NCBI GenBank assembly: GCA_004352715.1
Contig: SCFE01000106.1
Span: 415,349 to 479,348 of the forward strand
DNA: 64,000 nucleotides
From: Hofstenia miamia
Taxonomy: Eukaryota; Xenacoelomorpha; Acoela
Direction: 5' to 3'
Both the position numbers and the translations under genes were made by a program. This document shows positions 35,800-44,944 of this stretch, piece after piece (position 1 is the stretch's first letter; each line of letters opens with the position of its first letter). Under the pieces are notes generated by a model that did no database searches, had not been told where the DNA came from, and saw only the letters and a list, made by a program, of their open reading frames with translations.

Positions 35800-36589
35800 C
35801 AATGTTTTTGTTTCACTAGAGAATTTTTGTTTTGTTCATTAACTATATAATTCCATGGCAAAAATTTACCGTGAACTTTCCTTTTTCAATTAATGGTTGG
35901 CATTTTAATAGGTTTTTGTTGTTTTAGTGAATTATTGATGTGTTATTAGATATAATGATCAGATGCACACCCACATTCCCTAGTAATTATTAAATTTGTA
36001 TCTCTTTACATTATGGCTCAAATATATCAGATCTAGCATTGTAATTGATTTAGTCCTCCAAGGATTTATGTGTTTAATAATAGCATATATTTCATTTTTC
36101 CTTGTTGAATGATTGACCCAATAGAAAGCCCTGCTATGCATTATAAATTTAATTATGTGTTATGTGTGTACACAAGATGGAATTATAGTAACAAACAAAT
36201 GTTATAACAAGTAAGGTTTAAAAGCATTGAAGTCTCTAACATACATTAAAATTAATTGTAAGCATAATTGATATTCAATTCTCACTCTTCTACATGAGGG
36301 GTGGTGTTATTATAGAAAGTATCAAATGTTGTTTAAAGGCATTGTACCCTCTAAGAGATGTTAGCATTAATTGAAAGCATAAACTATTTTGATTTCCATG
36401 TCTCTCACATGGAGAAGGTGTTTGAATAACTAGTCATTAGTCATTACTATAAAAATATATCTATATGAGTATGTTCTAGAATATTTCATTGCATTAAACA
36501 AACATTAAATAATTTTGTTAGTTGTATAAACTACATGGAAAAAAGATAATTTCAAATTTCAAAACATAAAAACTCATTGTTCTAGTTAA
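35800..36589. repeat. Segmental duplication, copy B left part
   Basis: Homologous to copy A from about 32480 to 33530. It ends at the TTAA (36586-36589) that borders piggyBac DNA; the sequence resumes at 41709. A short deletion relative to copy A removes sequence just before the TTAA. Confidence 0.7.
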
Positions 36590-36800
36590 CACTAGAACCG
36601 TGAAGGCCGTCAATTTGACGGCGAGCAAAGATGATCAGCCTGTTATTTTTTATGTATGAGGGTTACTGACTTGATTCTCAGTGACATTTATCCCCCCAAC
36701 ATTGTAATTATTTGACTTGTTTTTGAAGGCTGTCCATGCAGTACTTTCGATTTTAGAGCAGAATATACCTAAAACCGCGAAGCCATCAATTTGACGGCAA
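36590..36800 (+). mobile_element. piggyBac 5' end fragment with inverted subterminal piece
   Basis: From 36590 (CACTAGAACCGTGAAG) to about 36759 the sequence is almost identical to the first 170 bp of the element at 39454. It then switches abruptly to tacctaaaaccgcgaagcc with the palindrome ccatcaatttgacgg, which matches the inverted 3' subterminal region of that element (41651-41690). It is therefore a 5' end joined to an inverted 3' piece: a rearranged or nested second copy. Confidence 0.75.
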
Positions 36801-37798
36801 GCATGACAGATAAGGTTATTCCACTTTCCAAGTCTTATGATGGTACTGTATACATTTTTTTATGTATTGCTCAGAAGTTTAGGAAGCTCATGTGTTTATA
36901 CTGCAGCATTCGAGCTCACAGTGATGTGTGAAGACCATAGATATCTAGTTTCACGTGACTTTCCGCTGACACAGGAAAAGTAATAATTTACACTGTGCAA
37001 AATAAAAAATTGTCCACCCTGAAGACAGCGTGCCTTTTNTTAATGACGATTCAAATACTTTAACAGCATCATACCATGCAAAATTCTACAAAGAAAAAGC
37101 CATTGATGATTCTTGCCTACGACTAAAGTAGGTTCAGCTACTGCTGATATAATTCTGAAGTACCATACTTTCAGAGCAATAACCAGCAGTGGCCACTTAA
37201 CGTATTAGGAAATATCATTGACATGCTTTGTATGAATTCCTTTGTCATTTTTAGGATATTGGTCTGTGTGGATTGAATTGATAAAACTTCTAAAGCTTTG
37301 TGAGTGAATCACATAGATGAGTATAGACAATGTCAGCCATTACAAGATCTGATGAAGAAGAAGATCATACACACTTTGCACATTCCAGATTCTTTCAACA
37401 AAGGTGTGTAGGTTATGTATTGAATAAGTTGCGGGAAAACATAAGCATTATTTCAAATTTGAAGAAGTTATGCGATGATGCAAGTTTGAATGTATATTTG
37501 TCTTGAGTTTAAATTTAACAATTTTATCATCAATAAATCATATATCTAACACTTCCTTCAAAATTTACTAGGTTCATACAATATTAATGAATGAACAAAT
37601 ATTAACTATCAAATGGTCAATTGACCATACAACGGAAAACAGACTGTTCAAATTTCATGCATTGTAGGGCTAAGATAACATTGATTTGTATTATTATTAT
37701 CTTTTGAGAGCAAACATAGACATATACATACTATTTAACTTAGAATAAAACTAATTCAAAAAAATACTGTGACTTATTAATTACTCAAATTGTAAAAA
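36801..37798. other. Unassigned sequence inside the piggyBac block
   Basis: About 1 kb without recognisable frames or termini; one N at 37019. It may be internal sequence of a non-autonomous piggyBac relative, or of whatever was inserted there. Confidence 0.4.
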
Positions 37799-38097
37799 NN
37801 NNNNNNNNNNNNNNNNNNNNNNNNNNNNNNNNNNNNNNNNNNNNNNNNNNNNNNNNNNNNNNNNNNNNNNNNNNNNNNNNNNNNNNNNNNNNNNNNNNNN
37901 NNNNNNNNNNNNNNNNNNNNNNNNNNNNNNNNNNNNNNNNNNNNNNNNNNNNNNNNNNNNNNNNNNNNNNNNNNNNNNNNNNNNNNNNNNNNNNNNNNNN
38001 NNNNNNNNNNNNNNNNNNNNNNNNNNNNNNNNNNNNNNNNNNNNNNNNNNNNNNNNNNNNNNNNNNNNNNNNNNNNNNNNNNNNNNNNNNNNNNNNN
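37799..38097. other. Assembly gap, 299 N
   Basis: Run of N between the unassigned sequence and the LTR fragment. Confidence 0.95.
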
Positions 38098-38410
38098 TTC
38101 TCTTAAATTCTAAGCTATTTATTTAAAAAGTTTTAAGTACCTGCTGATTTTGAATTTTGAATTAATCTTCTGCCAATATGGCTGTTCTTACGTAAGTGTA
38201 ATTTTGCTTGTTACAATTTGTCAAATAATACTTAAATGGCTCCAGTATTTTTCTTAGAATGTACAATATTGTAACTTGGTTGCATCTTACAAAATGAATA
38301 AGATAATTAACTAAATTTTTACAATCATATTTCTAATTATATTTCAACACTATTAATCATTCGACGCTAATCTCCTGTTTGCAGCTTATTCCTTTTTGGG
38401 TGATGCTACA
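38098..38410 (-). repeat. 3' LTR fragment of the Gypsy-like family
   Basis: On the minus strand a purine tract (gctgaggagggcg) is followed at 38410 by TGTAGCATCACCC, the same arrangement as at 45790 in copy 1. This is a polypurine tract followed by an LTR starting with TG. The LTR runs left into the gap at 38097, so its length is unknown. Confidence 0.6.
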
Positions 38411-39449
38411 CGCCCTCCTCAGCTTGCATTATGGACAGCACTGGTCACTCCCCATGCACGAGAGTGTCTGCTTTTTAGTATGAGTGACTCCGCCTCAGAA
38501 TCTTCCCATGTTATCATCACGTACTCAGATTGCTTCAACATTTTCAGTACTGCCTCTCGTTCGGTGGTAACAGTGTTTGCATATTTCAGAAATCAGGTTT
38601 CTCTGATGTTCTCTGCTATAGGTGTCAACTCTCGCAATTCGTTCATTTTTTGTGAGAAAATTTCAAAGTATTTCTCATACAAGCAAATGCCTTTTATTGC
38701 TATTAGGAGCGTCATCTGCGCATCAGCTTTACATGTGTGGGCTAAGTCTGCTCTCATCTGTGTGTTTGGATAAAAGAAGGTAAAGACCTTTTGTAGGCTG
38801 CGCGTTTTCGCTACATTTTTATAGAAAATGCTGATGTTATCCACTACTTCTTGCTTCAATATGTCGCCAGGATCATTCTTTCCAATGCGCATCATAGTGA
38901 CGATCTCCACTCTTTTTGTTACGTCATAGTAGCGATACTTTTGTTCCCACATATCAGTCCATACAATATCGTTAACTCCGGAAAATAGCATGACTGCATG
39001 TGGCTGGTGTTTCTCTATTTCATCTCTCAGTTCTTGGAGTTGGATGTGTATTGCTCTCCCTCTTGTGTATAACTGATCTGGGGTGATGTTTCCCTCTATG
39101 TAAATGTGTTCCTTATTGTCATTTTCTAGCAATATTGTTTTCGTTCTCTTGTAATCTTCCTGTTCTGTCATTTCTATGGCTTTGTGTTGTGAATTCACGT
39201 ATGATTTGTATTCATGTAGAAATGCTTTTGCTGGTCTTACCTCCTTCGGGAGTCTCCATCTTGACAGTACCATGGGTATTGCAATCGTTTTTGGCGGCGT
39301 ACATAGTAAGATTTTTGTATCGAAGAGTCTCTCAATCTCATCATAAGTGCCCGTTGTGTTGGATGCTGTTGCTAAGTCAATGGTGGCGGGGTAGTTCATT
39401 TTTGCTTCTGGGATTGTCTCCCAAAATGATTGCATTAGTCCCTGTTTGC
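38411..39449 (-). pseudogene. ORF3 C-terminal part, fourth copy of the Gypsy-like family
   Basis: About 345 codons on the minus strand, nearly stop-free (one TGA after ENIRET), beginning SKQGLMQSFWETIPEAKMNY at a piggyBac insertion point and containing LLCTPPKTIAIPMVL, DQLYTRGRAI, AVMLFSGVNDIVW and KVFTFFYP, then the polypurine tract. It corresponds to the ORF3 C-termini of copies 1-3 and is the best preserved of them. The 5' side is cut by the TTAA (39450-39453) of the neighbouring piggyBac. Confidence 0.75.
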
Positions 39450-39453
39450 TTAA

Positions 39454-41708
39454 CACTAGAACCGCGAAGGCCGTCAATTTGACGGCTAGCAAAGATGAGC
39501 AGCCTGTTATTTTTTATGTATGAGGTTTTCTGACTTGATTCTCAGTGACATTTATCCCCCCAACATTGTCATTATTTGACTTGTTTTTGAAGGCTGTCCA
39601 TGCAGTACTTTCGATTTTAGAGCGCCTTACTCAAAAACAACGAGTCAGCGAAAGCATGACTCATTGCCCAAATGCGCGCTGTGTATGTGGAAGACGAAGT
39701 CACACGGTGTTTCAAATCAATCATTGAGTTGATATTGTTGAGTGTGCATTTTGATACACATTGCACTGAAATAGTCTGCTTCTGATCTGACAGACCATTT
39801 TCATCATGTCACGTCGACGGCGAATGACAGCAGCGGCAGCTCTCACAAAAATACTAGATATAGCTGAAGACGACTCTGGCGACGACGACGAGACTCTGAA
39901 TCTGACTGATGCACATATTATTGAAGACCTAGTGATTGACAGTGACAGTGACTCCTCATCTATAGATGATTCTGATTCAAACGTCGCTCCTACCCAAATT
40001 CAACAGCGCACACTTGGATCTAAGATTGACAGTATATCTTGGATAGAGAATAACGCCGAGAGAAGAGGGCCAACGACCTCGGTCAATGTGTTTACCAAAA
40101 CAAGTGGTCCATCAAGTTTCTGTAAGCAATCTGTCTCATCAGATGACGCAACTTCAAGCTTCTTCTTACTTTTTGACAAGTACATAATTGAACACATTCG
40201 GAAAAGCACTTGCATCGAAGCTCAACGCGTGTTAGAAAATCAGTTATGGTCCGTTACAAAAGAAGAAATTCTTGCCGTTATTGGCCTCATGTATATACGT
40301 GGAGCTTGTGCTGCTTCGAAATTGGAGCTTGATTCCCTGTGGTCGAGGAAATGGGGGATTCCAATTTTCGGTGAAACCATTACTCGCGATCGATTTCGAG
40401 AGATCCTGAAATACATGAGGTTTGATGACAAAGGAACAAGACGCACAAGAATTCATTCGGATAAGTTTTGCATGATATCAGAAATCTGGAATCGAATGGT
40501 GAATAACTGTCAAACAATGTTCACCCCATCCCATGATCTGACAGTGGATGAGCAGCTGTTACCTTCCAAATGCCGATGTCCGTTTCAGCAATACATGCCT
40601 CAAAAGCCCGATAAATTCGGGATTAAGTTTTGGGCTCTCTGTGACTGTGACACGAAGTACGTTTTGAACATCTTCCCTTATCTTGGAAAGAATGACCACA
40701 GACCATCTGACATGTCTTTGGCAACGTTTGTGACTTCCAAACTGCTGGAACCATACTACAACTGTGGCTACAATGTGACATCTGATAACTTTTTCACATC
40801 ATTTGATGTAGCATCAGAGTTGCTTCAGAAAAAGACTACCATTGTTGGCACCATGCGGAAAAATAAGAGAGAGTTGCCCAAGGACTTGCCACAAGTTGAG
40901 AGGGATATGAGCCGATATGATTCAAAGTTTCTTGTGGATTCCAATTCAAAGATGTCCCTGACCATTTACAAATCCAAACCAACAAAGTCAGTGTGCATCC
41001 TCAGCTCAATGCATTTATCTTGTCGTTTTGGAAGTATGGAAAAGAAGCTGCCAGAAACTGTGGAATATTACAATGCCACAAAGCATGGCGTGGANGTATA
41101 CAACCAAAGCTGGAACAAGGCGTTGGCCAATGCACGTCTTTTACAACCTGCTGGATATTTGCGGTATAAATTCGTGGATTTTGTTCAAGCAATGCACCGG
41201 AAGAAACATTCCTCGTCGTGATTTCCTGCTGCTTTTGGGAGAACAACTCTGTGCTATTCTAACCAACTGCCGTGAACCAGCAATTTCTGAAGAATCAACA
41301 TCAACTCCACCAAGTGGGTCAGGAAAGCGAAGACAATGCCAGGTGACTGATCACAAAAACAGGACTGTGGTCACGTGTTCTCATTGCCAGAAAGCCTGTT
41401 GTGGCCCTTGCACTTCAAGGAAAATCTTGAAAATTACCTGCAAAAACTGCATTTGATGAACTTCTTACACTTGTAGGCCTACGCTTCTAGTTTTTGAATA
41501 GTGCATTTAGCTCTTATAATTGCAAAAAATATTGTTTTGTATCATCGTAATTACTTGGAAATTTGGCTATTAGAGGACATCAATAGGGCTACTTGGTATA
41601 AGCAGCGATAGTAGCTATTAAGAAACAGATACAAGCATCTAAGCCTATTGCCGTCAAATTGACGGCATTCGCGGTTTCAGGTATACAAAAATCTTTGCGG
41701 TTCTACTG
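39454..41708 (+). mobile_element. piggyBac element, 2255 bp
   Basis: Bordered by TTAA on both sides (39450-39453 and 41709-41712), the piggyBac target. Ends CACTAGAACCGCGAAG and inverted CAGTAGAACCGCAAAG agree at 14 of 16. A 15-bp palindrome ccgtcaatttgacgg lies 17 bp inside the left end (39471) and about 43 bp inside the right end (41651), where a second TIR-like block (cctgaaaccgcgaa) also sits. Internal CpGs are well preserved (gtcgacggcg, gacgacgacg), unlike the surrounding relics, indicating a recent arrival. Confidence 0.9.
39806..41456 (+). CDS. piggyBac transposase, frameshifted near the third catalytic site
   Basis: DDE/D cut-and-paste transposase acting on TTAA sites. The ATG at 39806 is followed by a basic (MSRRRR) then acidic Asp/Ser-rich N-terminus, usual in the family. 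The core runs IEAQRVLENQLW to the C-terminus. Catalytic Asp 1 is D248 (TVDEQLLPSK), Asp 2 is D327 (TSDNFFTSFD), and the third should be in the GVD..DQ block: residue 430 is codon GAN with an undetermined base at 41095, and the reading frame changes immediately after it. The correct continuation (AGTRRWPMHVFYNLLDI) is in another frame from about 41100 to 41456, with several residues missing at the joint. The tail RQCQVTD...TCSHCQKACCGPC...CKNCI is the family's cysteine-rich terminal domain. Spacings of 79 and 103 residues between the aspartates fit the family. The break coincides with the N, so it may be a sequencing fault. Confidence 0.85.
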
Positions 41709-41834
41709 TTAAAATGATGAAATTTTCAACATTTCTGCACACTAATGAGCTTTGTTAAACTTTTGAATATCTTTCTAAACCATAAAATGTTCACCTAATG
41801 CATCAATCCATAGCTTTAAAGTAAGTTAGACAGA

Positions 41835-41907
41835 TGGATAGTTGTAATTGGCATTACACCAATCACTTTCTTACATGGCATTGTTGGTTCAAATCCAGCC
41901 TATCCAA
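41835..41907 (+). ncRNA. tRNA-like fold, unit 1 (73 nt)
   Basis: TGGATAG...CTATCCA form a perfect 7-bp acceptor stem; GTAA TTGGCA TTAC is a perfect 4-bp D-arm with the conserved GG in the loop; GTTGG TTCAAAT CCAGC is a 5-bp T-arm (one GT pair) with a consensus B box GGTTCAAATCC. The total of 73 nt is tRNA size. The anticodon arm is faulty: only about 3 bp (CCA/TGG) close a loop of more than 10 nt, so no anticodon can be assigned. Likely a tRNA pseudogene or the head of a tRNA-derived SINE. Confidence 0.45.
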
Positions 41908-41964
41908 AGTATTCCTCCTTTTCATGGTTTTAGCTAAAAAATATTTTGAAGTAAATTAAACAGA

Positions 41965-42037
41965 TGGATAGTTGTGATTGGCTTTACACCAATCAACTTC
42001 TGACATGGCATTGTTGGTTCAAATCCAAACTATCCAA
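41965..42037 (+). ncRNA. tRNA-like fold, unit 2 (73 nt)
   Basis: Second unit 130 bp downstream of the first, part of a tandem duplication (about 41825-41950 and 41955-42075). Acceptor stem TGGATAG/CTATCCA perfect; D-arm GTGA/TTAC with one GT pair; B box GGTTCAAATCC intact; T-stem loses its outer pair (GTTGG/CCAAA). The same enlarged anticodon loop as unit 1 shows that the fault predates the duplication. Confidence 0.42.
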
Positions 42038-42402
42038 AGTATTCCTCATTTTTCATGGTTTTAGCAAAAAAAATTATAATTTATGTAAAATATATGCAAG
42101 GAGAAAAATAAATCTGCAAAAGAATATGTATTTACACCTTCTAAAATAAATTTACCTACTAAATTTCAACACAATGCTTGGCTTACAACCAAATATTTCA
42201 AGGATTTATTCTGAAATCAAAGAATTTTAACTCCAATTAACATCTTAAGCCATACACCAGCTCAATGTGCATATCATTTAGGAAGAAAAAACAATTTCCA
42301 TTTTGCAAAACAATTTTTACCACAGGGCTGTACTTTGTATGAGTTTGATACACATTGCAAAGTAAAATGTTCACAAATGAGCAACTCATAAAGAGATATG
42401 TG

Positions 42403-42630
42403 TTATAAATAACAAGGTTCTTCTGTTACTGAGTTAAGTTCACTGACTATTACAGAACATGCTAATTTCTCTTCTGCCTTTACCAAATATTGCATGTCAG
42501 ATGCATATCTGTTGGTGTCTTTTCCCCTTGCCTTTGGTAAATGCCCACATGCTCTGGCTTTAGACAACCTCATAGTTTTTAAAGTTGTTTGGTACATGTG
42601 GCTTTTCTCACCATTCCTGATAACCAAAGA
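42403..42630 (-). CDS. Putative terminal exon of an unrecognised gene
   Basis: On the minus strand a good acceptor (TATACTTAG, AG at 42631-42632) precedes 75 codons ending in TAA at 42403-42405: SLVIRNGEKSHMYQTTLK, RLSKARACGHLPKARGKDTN, MQYLVKAEEKLACSVIVSEL, then NSVTEEPCYL. A broken copy at 34110-34300 keeps the same protein pieces, which argues for past selection on the coding sequence. I do not recognise it. It may be the last exon of a gene lying on the minus strand further right, or part of the duplicated element itself. Confidence 0.45.
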   Translation of the reverse strand, partial: SLVIRNGEKSHMYQTTLKTMRLSKARACGHLPKARGKDTNRYASDMQYLVKAEEKLACSVIVSELNSVTEEPCYL

Positions 42631-42960
42631 CTAAGTATAGTTAAAATTAACACAGATTTATTACCAAGTTTCAATGTATAAACCAATCAAAATAATGTAT
42701 AATCACAGATGTATTAATATGTGAAAGAATGAAAGATGAAAGTGTATCCATCCAGCTAAACTCTTTTTAACTTGTAAAATGTGTTTGTAATGTGTTTTAT
42801 CTGTAATAAACCATTCATGAGTATTTTTATCAGTTTCAAATTCAAATAATTATAAAATTATGCATTTTAATGATACATATATTTTCTTTGAAGCAAATAC
42901 TGCTTGATCTTTAAAATATCAATCAATTTTTGTACAAACCAACTAATTATTCAGTACATT

Positions 42961-43443
42961 GTAAAGTGATGTATCCATAATTATAATACATTAATTCATC
43001 CCTCCAAAATTACTCATGCTTCCATGTTGAATTAATTATTCTAAACATGTAAAATGTTTGTAAATAGGTAAACAAGCTAGTTAATATCATATTATTCAGA
43101 CACAAATGCATGGTAATTAGAAGACAAGTCACTAAGAATTTTGAGAAACAAACATCATTTAAGTAAGCTGATGTATCCATAATATTAATGCATTAATTCA
43201 TCCATCCAAAATTACTTGTGCACCCAAAACACTGTTTCATTTCTACACATCACAACAAATTAAAAGGTTTGATAAAAGTAATCATTTAATCATTTGTAAG
43301 GTTTCCTTCTGTAAAGCCAATCTTATGAATGTTGTGTTTGTACCAGTTGAATGCATTTGGATATGATTAGGGAGACAGTCAAAATTTTTATTTTGATTGA
43401 CATACCATAATAATGTATATATTGTCATCCAACAAATGAATAG
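42961..43443. other. AT-rich spacer with a local direct repeat
   Basis: A segment gatgtatccataat(t)ata(at)aatgcattaattcatcc(a/c)tccaaaattact occurs at about 42968 and again at about 43166. No gene seen. Confidence 0.5.
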
Positions 43444-43686
43444 TGTAATATCCTGTACCAGGCTTTATCACCATTGATTCACTTGTTACCTTGTAACATT
43501 GTGTTACTGCTTGCTTAGTTTCTATTATCACACTATGTAATCATAAATAACTATTCACTCTTTAGGTGATGAAACAATGCAGTAACCTCTTCATTGATCT
43601 TTCAGTGGGCATCTGCCTGAAGCGGATCTCCACACCCAATTTCACCATTCCATCCAATGCTTGAGTGCCACTTCTCAGCTCAATCA
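43444..43686 (-). repeat. 3' LTR of the small element (243 bp)
   Basis: Matches the 5' LTR closely but lacks a 31-bp stretch (44734-44764 region, tgtgttattgcgggtaagg...), so one LTR has gained or lost it. Confidence 0.72.
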
Positions 43687-44026
43687 ANGGTTTTCTATGA
43701 TTGGTTTGTATGTCCTCCTCCTGCAGTTGTGTGGTCACTGCTTTCTTAATTTCATTTATTATCTTTTGTTTTTCATTATCAGAGTCTTCGTCTGTTTCTT
43801 CAAATACTACTTCCTTTTGGCTCAGCCTATGTGGTGCCTGTAGTTCGCTGTCTTTTTTAGCTTGGAATTCAATTTTGTGAGATCACATATCGTTTCTATT
43901 CTCTTCTTCTGTTAAGTGTAACAGTTGCAATTTATCTTTGAGTTGTGCTAACTCTCCTGCTTGTAGATCATTGTCTTTGATTAACTGCCTGTTTGTTCTC
44001 TCTATTTCCTGGTTTTTTTCTTGCCA

Positions 44027-44440
44027 TCACTGGTTTTCTTCTAGAAAACTTTTGTTAGACTCTGACAGTTGATGAGTCAGGATTTTAATTTCGTTTGGAA
44101 ATAGCTGGTTTTGTTCTTCTAATCGCATTTCCATATTTACTCTGATTTTGCTCAGTATTGATTCATTTTGGTGCTCCATTTCTTTGACCTTCTCAGTCAA
44201 TTGTTCTACTTGCTGCCTTAAGGTTTCCTCATTCTCTTGACTTTTTCTCAACAACACCATTATGTCTAGTGGGTTTGTGTTTGTGGGGTTTGTCTCTGGG
44301 GGTGAACTAAGGGATTGTAGTTCTGTATTGGTGGCGTCTGTTGCTGAATTTTCACCGAAGTATGGCAATGATTGAATAGTCCTGGGGGTTACTGCTTTTG
44401 TTGCAGTCTTCTTGGCGCTTCCTTTTCTGGTTTTTGTCAT
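44027..44440 (-). pseudogene. Gag-like coiled-coil start of the small LTR element
   Basis: An ATG at 44440 lies 230 bp after the primer-binding site. The product starts MTKTRKGSAKKTATKAV (basic), then a Ser/Thr/Asn/Pro-rich stretch and a long heptad-rich coiled coil (LRKSQENEETLRQQVEQL and onwards). The frame continues with the same character beyond TGA stops (QEIERTNRQLIKDND, LQAGELAQLKDKLQLL) to about 43690. No capsid or zinc knuckle remains. Both interruptions seen are TGA. Confidence 0.55.
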
Positions 44441-44650
44441 TTTTCTTTTGGTTCATAGTGGCTTTCTCATCTCCAGATTGTGATTCCAGGATCTCTGTTA
44501 AGTGCACCTCTTTGGTTTGGGGTATCTCTTTGCCTCTCCTTAGTAGTTGGTTTGTGTAAACAGTTCATTGCTTTCATACTTTCACTCGTAGCATATGATG
44601 TCATTTTGCAGGTGGTTTAATTGAATGTTTCTTCTGTTGGTTTTGCTATT

Positions 44651-44670
44651 CTTGGCTGTCACAGTCGCCA
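44651..44670 (-). other. tRNA primer-binding site
   Basis: On the minus strand, TGGCGACTGTGACAGCCAAG follows directly the CA that ends the 5' LTR. TGG complementary to a tRNA CCA end, directly at the LTR edge, is the standard reverse-transcription start. Confidence 0.65.
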
Positions 44671-44944
44671 TGTAATATCCTGTACCAGGCTTTATCACCA
44701 TTGATTCACTTGTTACCTTGTAACATTGACTGTGTTATTGCGGGTAAGGATTTACTTGTTGTTACTGCTTGCTTAGTTTCTTTTATCACATTACGTAATC
44801 ATAAATAACTATTCACTTTTTAGGTGATGAAACAATGCAGTAACCTCTTCATCAATCTTTCAGTGGGCATCTGCCCGAAGCGGATCTCCACATCCAATTT
44901 CACCATTCCATCCAATGCTTGAGTGCCACTTCTCAGCTCAATCA
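44671..44944 (-). repeat. 5' LTR of the small element (274 bp)
   Basis: TG...CA on the minus strand and followed by the primer-binding site. Its first 120 bp are open in one frame (GTQALDGMVKL...MPTERLMKRLL), as in the other LTR; this is probably chance or a shared leader peptide. Confidence 0.72.

Larger units (their letters stand above)
41709..42960. repeat. Segmental duplication, copy B right part
   Basis: Continues the match to copy A from 33528 to about 34620, starting exactly at the TTAA after the piggyBac right end. Includes two tandem tRNA-like units where copy A has one, and the unknown terminal exon at 42403-42630. Confidence 0.72.
43444..44944 (-). mobile_element. Internally deleted LTR retroelement, about 1.5 kb
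   Basis: Two direct repeats (43444-43686 and 44671-44944) frame a 984-bp interior. On the minus strand each begins TGATTGAGCTG and ends GATATTACA, giving TG...CA termini. Immediately after the right-hand (5') LTR comes TGGCGACTGTGACAGCC (44670 leftward), a good tRNA primer-binding site. The interior carries only a coiled-coil gag-like start and no pol. The LTRs differ from those of the larger family (which start TGTAGCAT). Flanking aatag / gatag may be a degraded 5-bp target duplication if one base is shifted. Confidence 0.72.

Noticed and set aside
38176-38396. Apparent host gene start on the plus strand (ATGGCTGTTCTTAC|GTAAGTG ... TTTGCAG|CTTATTCC), with a relative at 45563 (ATGGCGGCTAAAAATAAT|GTAAGTG ... 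TTTGCAG|CTTATTTC)
   Set aside because: Both lie in the 3' LTR of the Gypsy-like family on the opposite strand, and the downstream 'exon' is antisense to ORF3. The repeated donor and acceptor are curious but more simply explained as LTR sequence shared by two copies.
41835-41907. Functional tRNA gene
   Set aside because: No 7-nt anticodon loop can be formed, and the unit is tandemly repeated inside a diverged duplication.
44820-44944. Short conserved frame in both LTRs of the small element (GTQALDGMVKL... on the minus strand)
   Set aside because: Sequence identity of LTRs alone explains why it is open in both; there is no independent evidence of coding.
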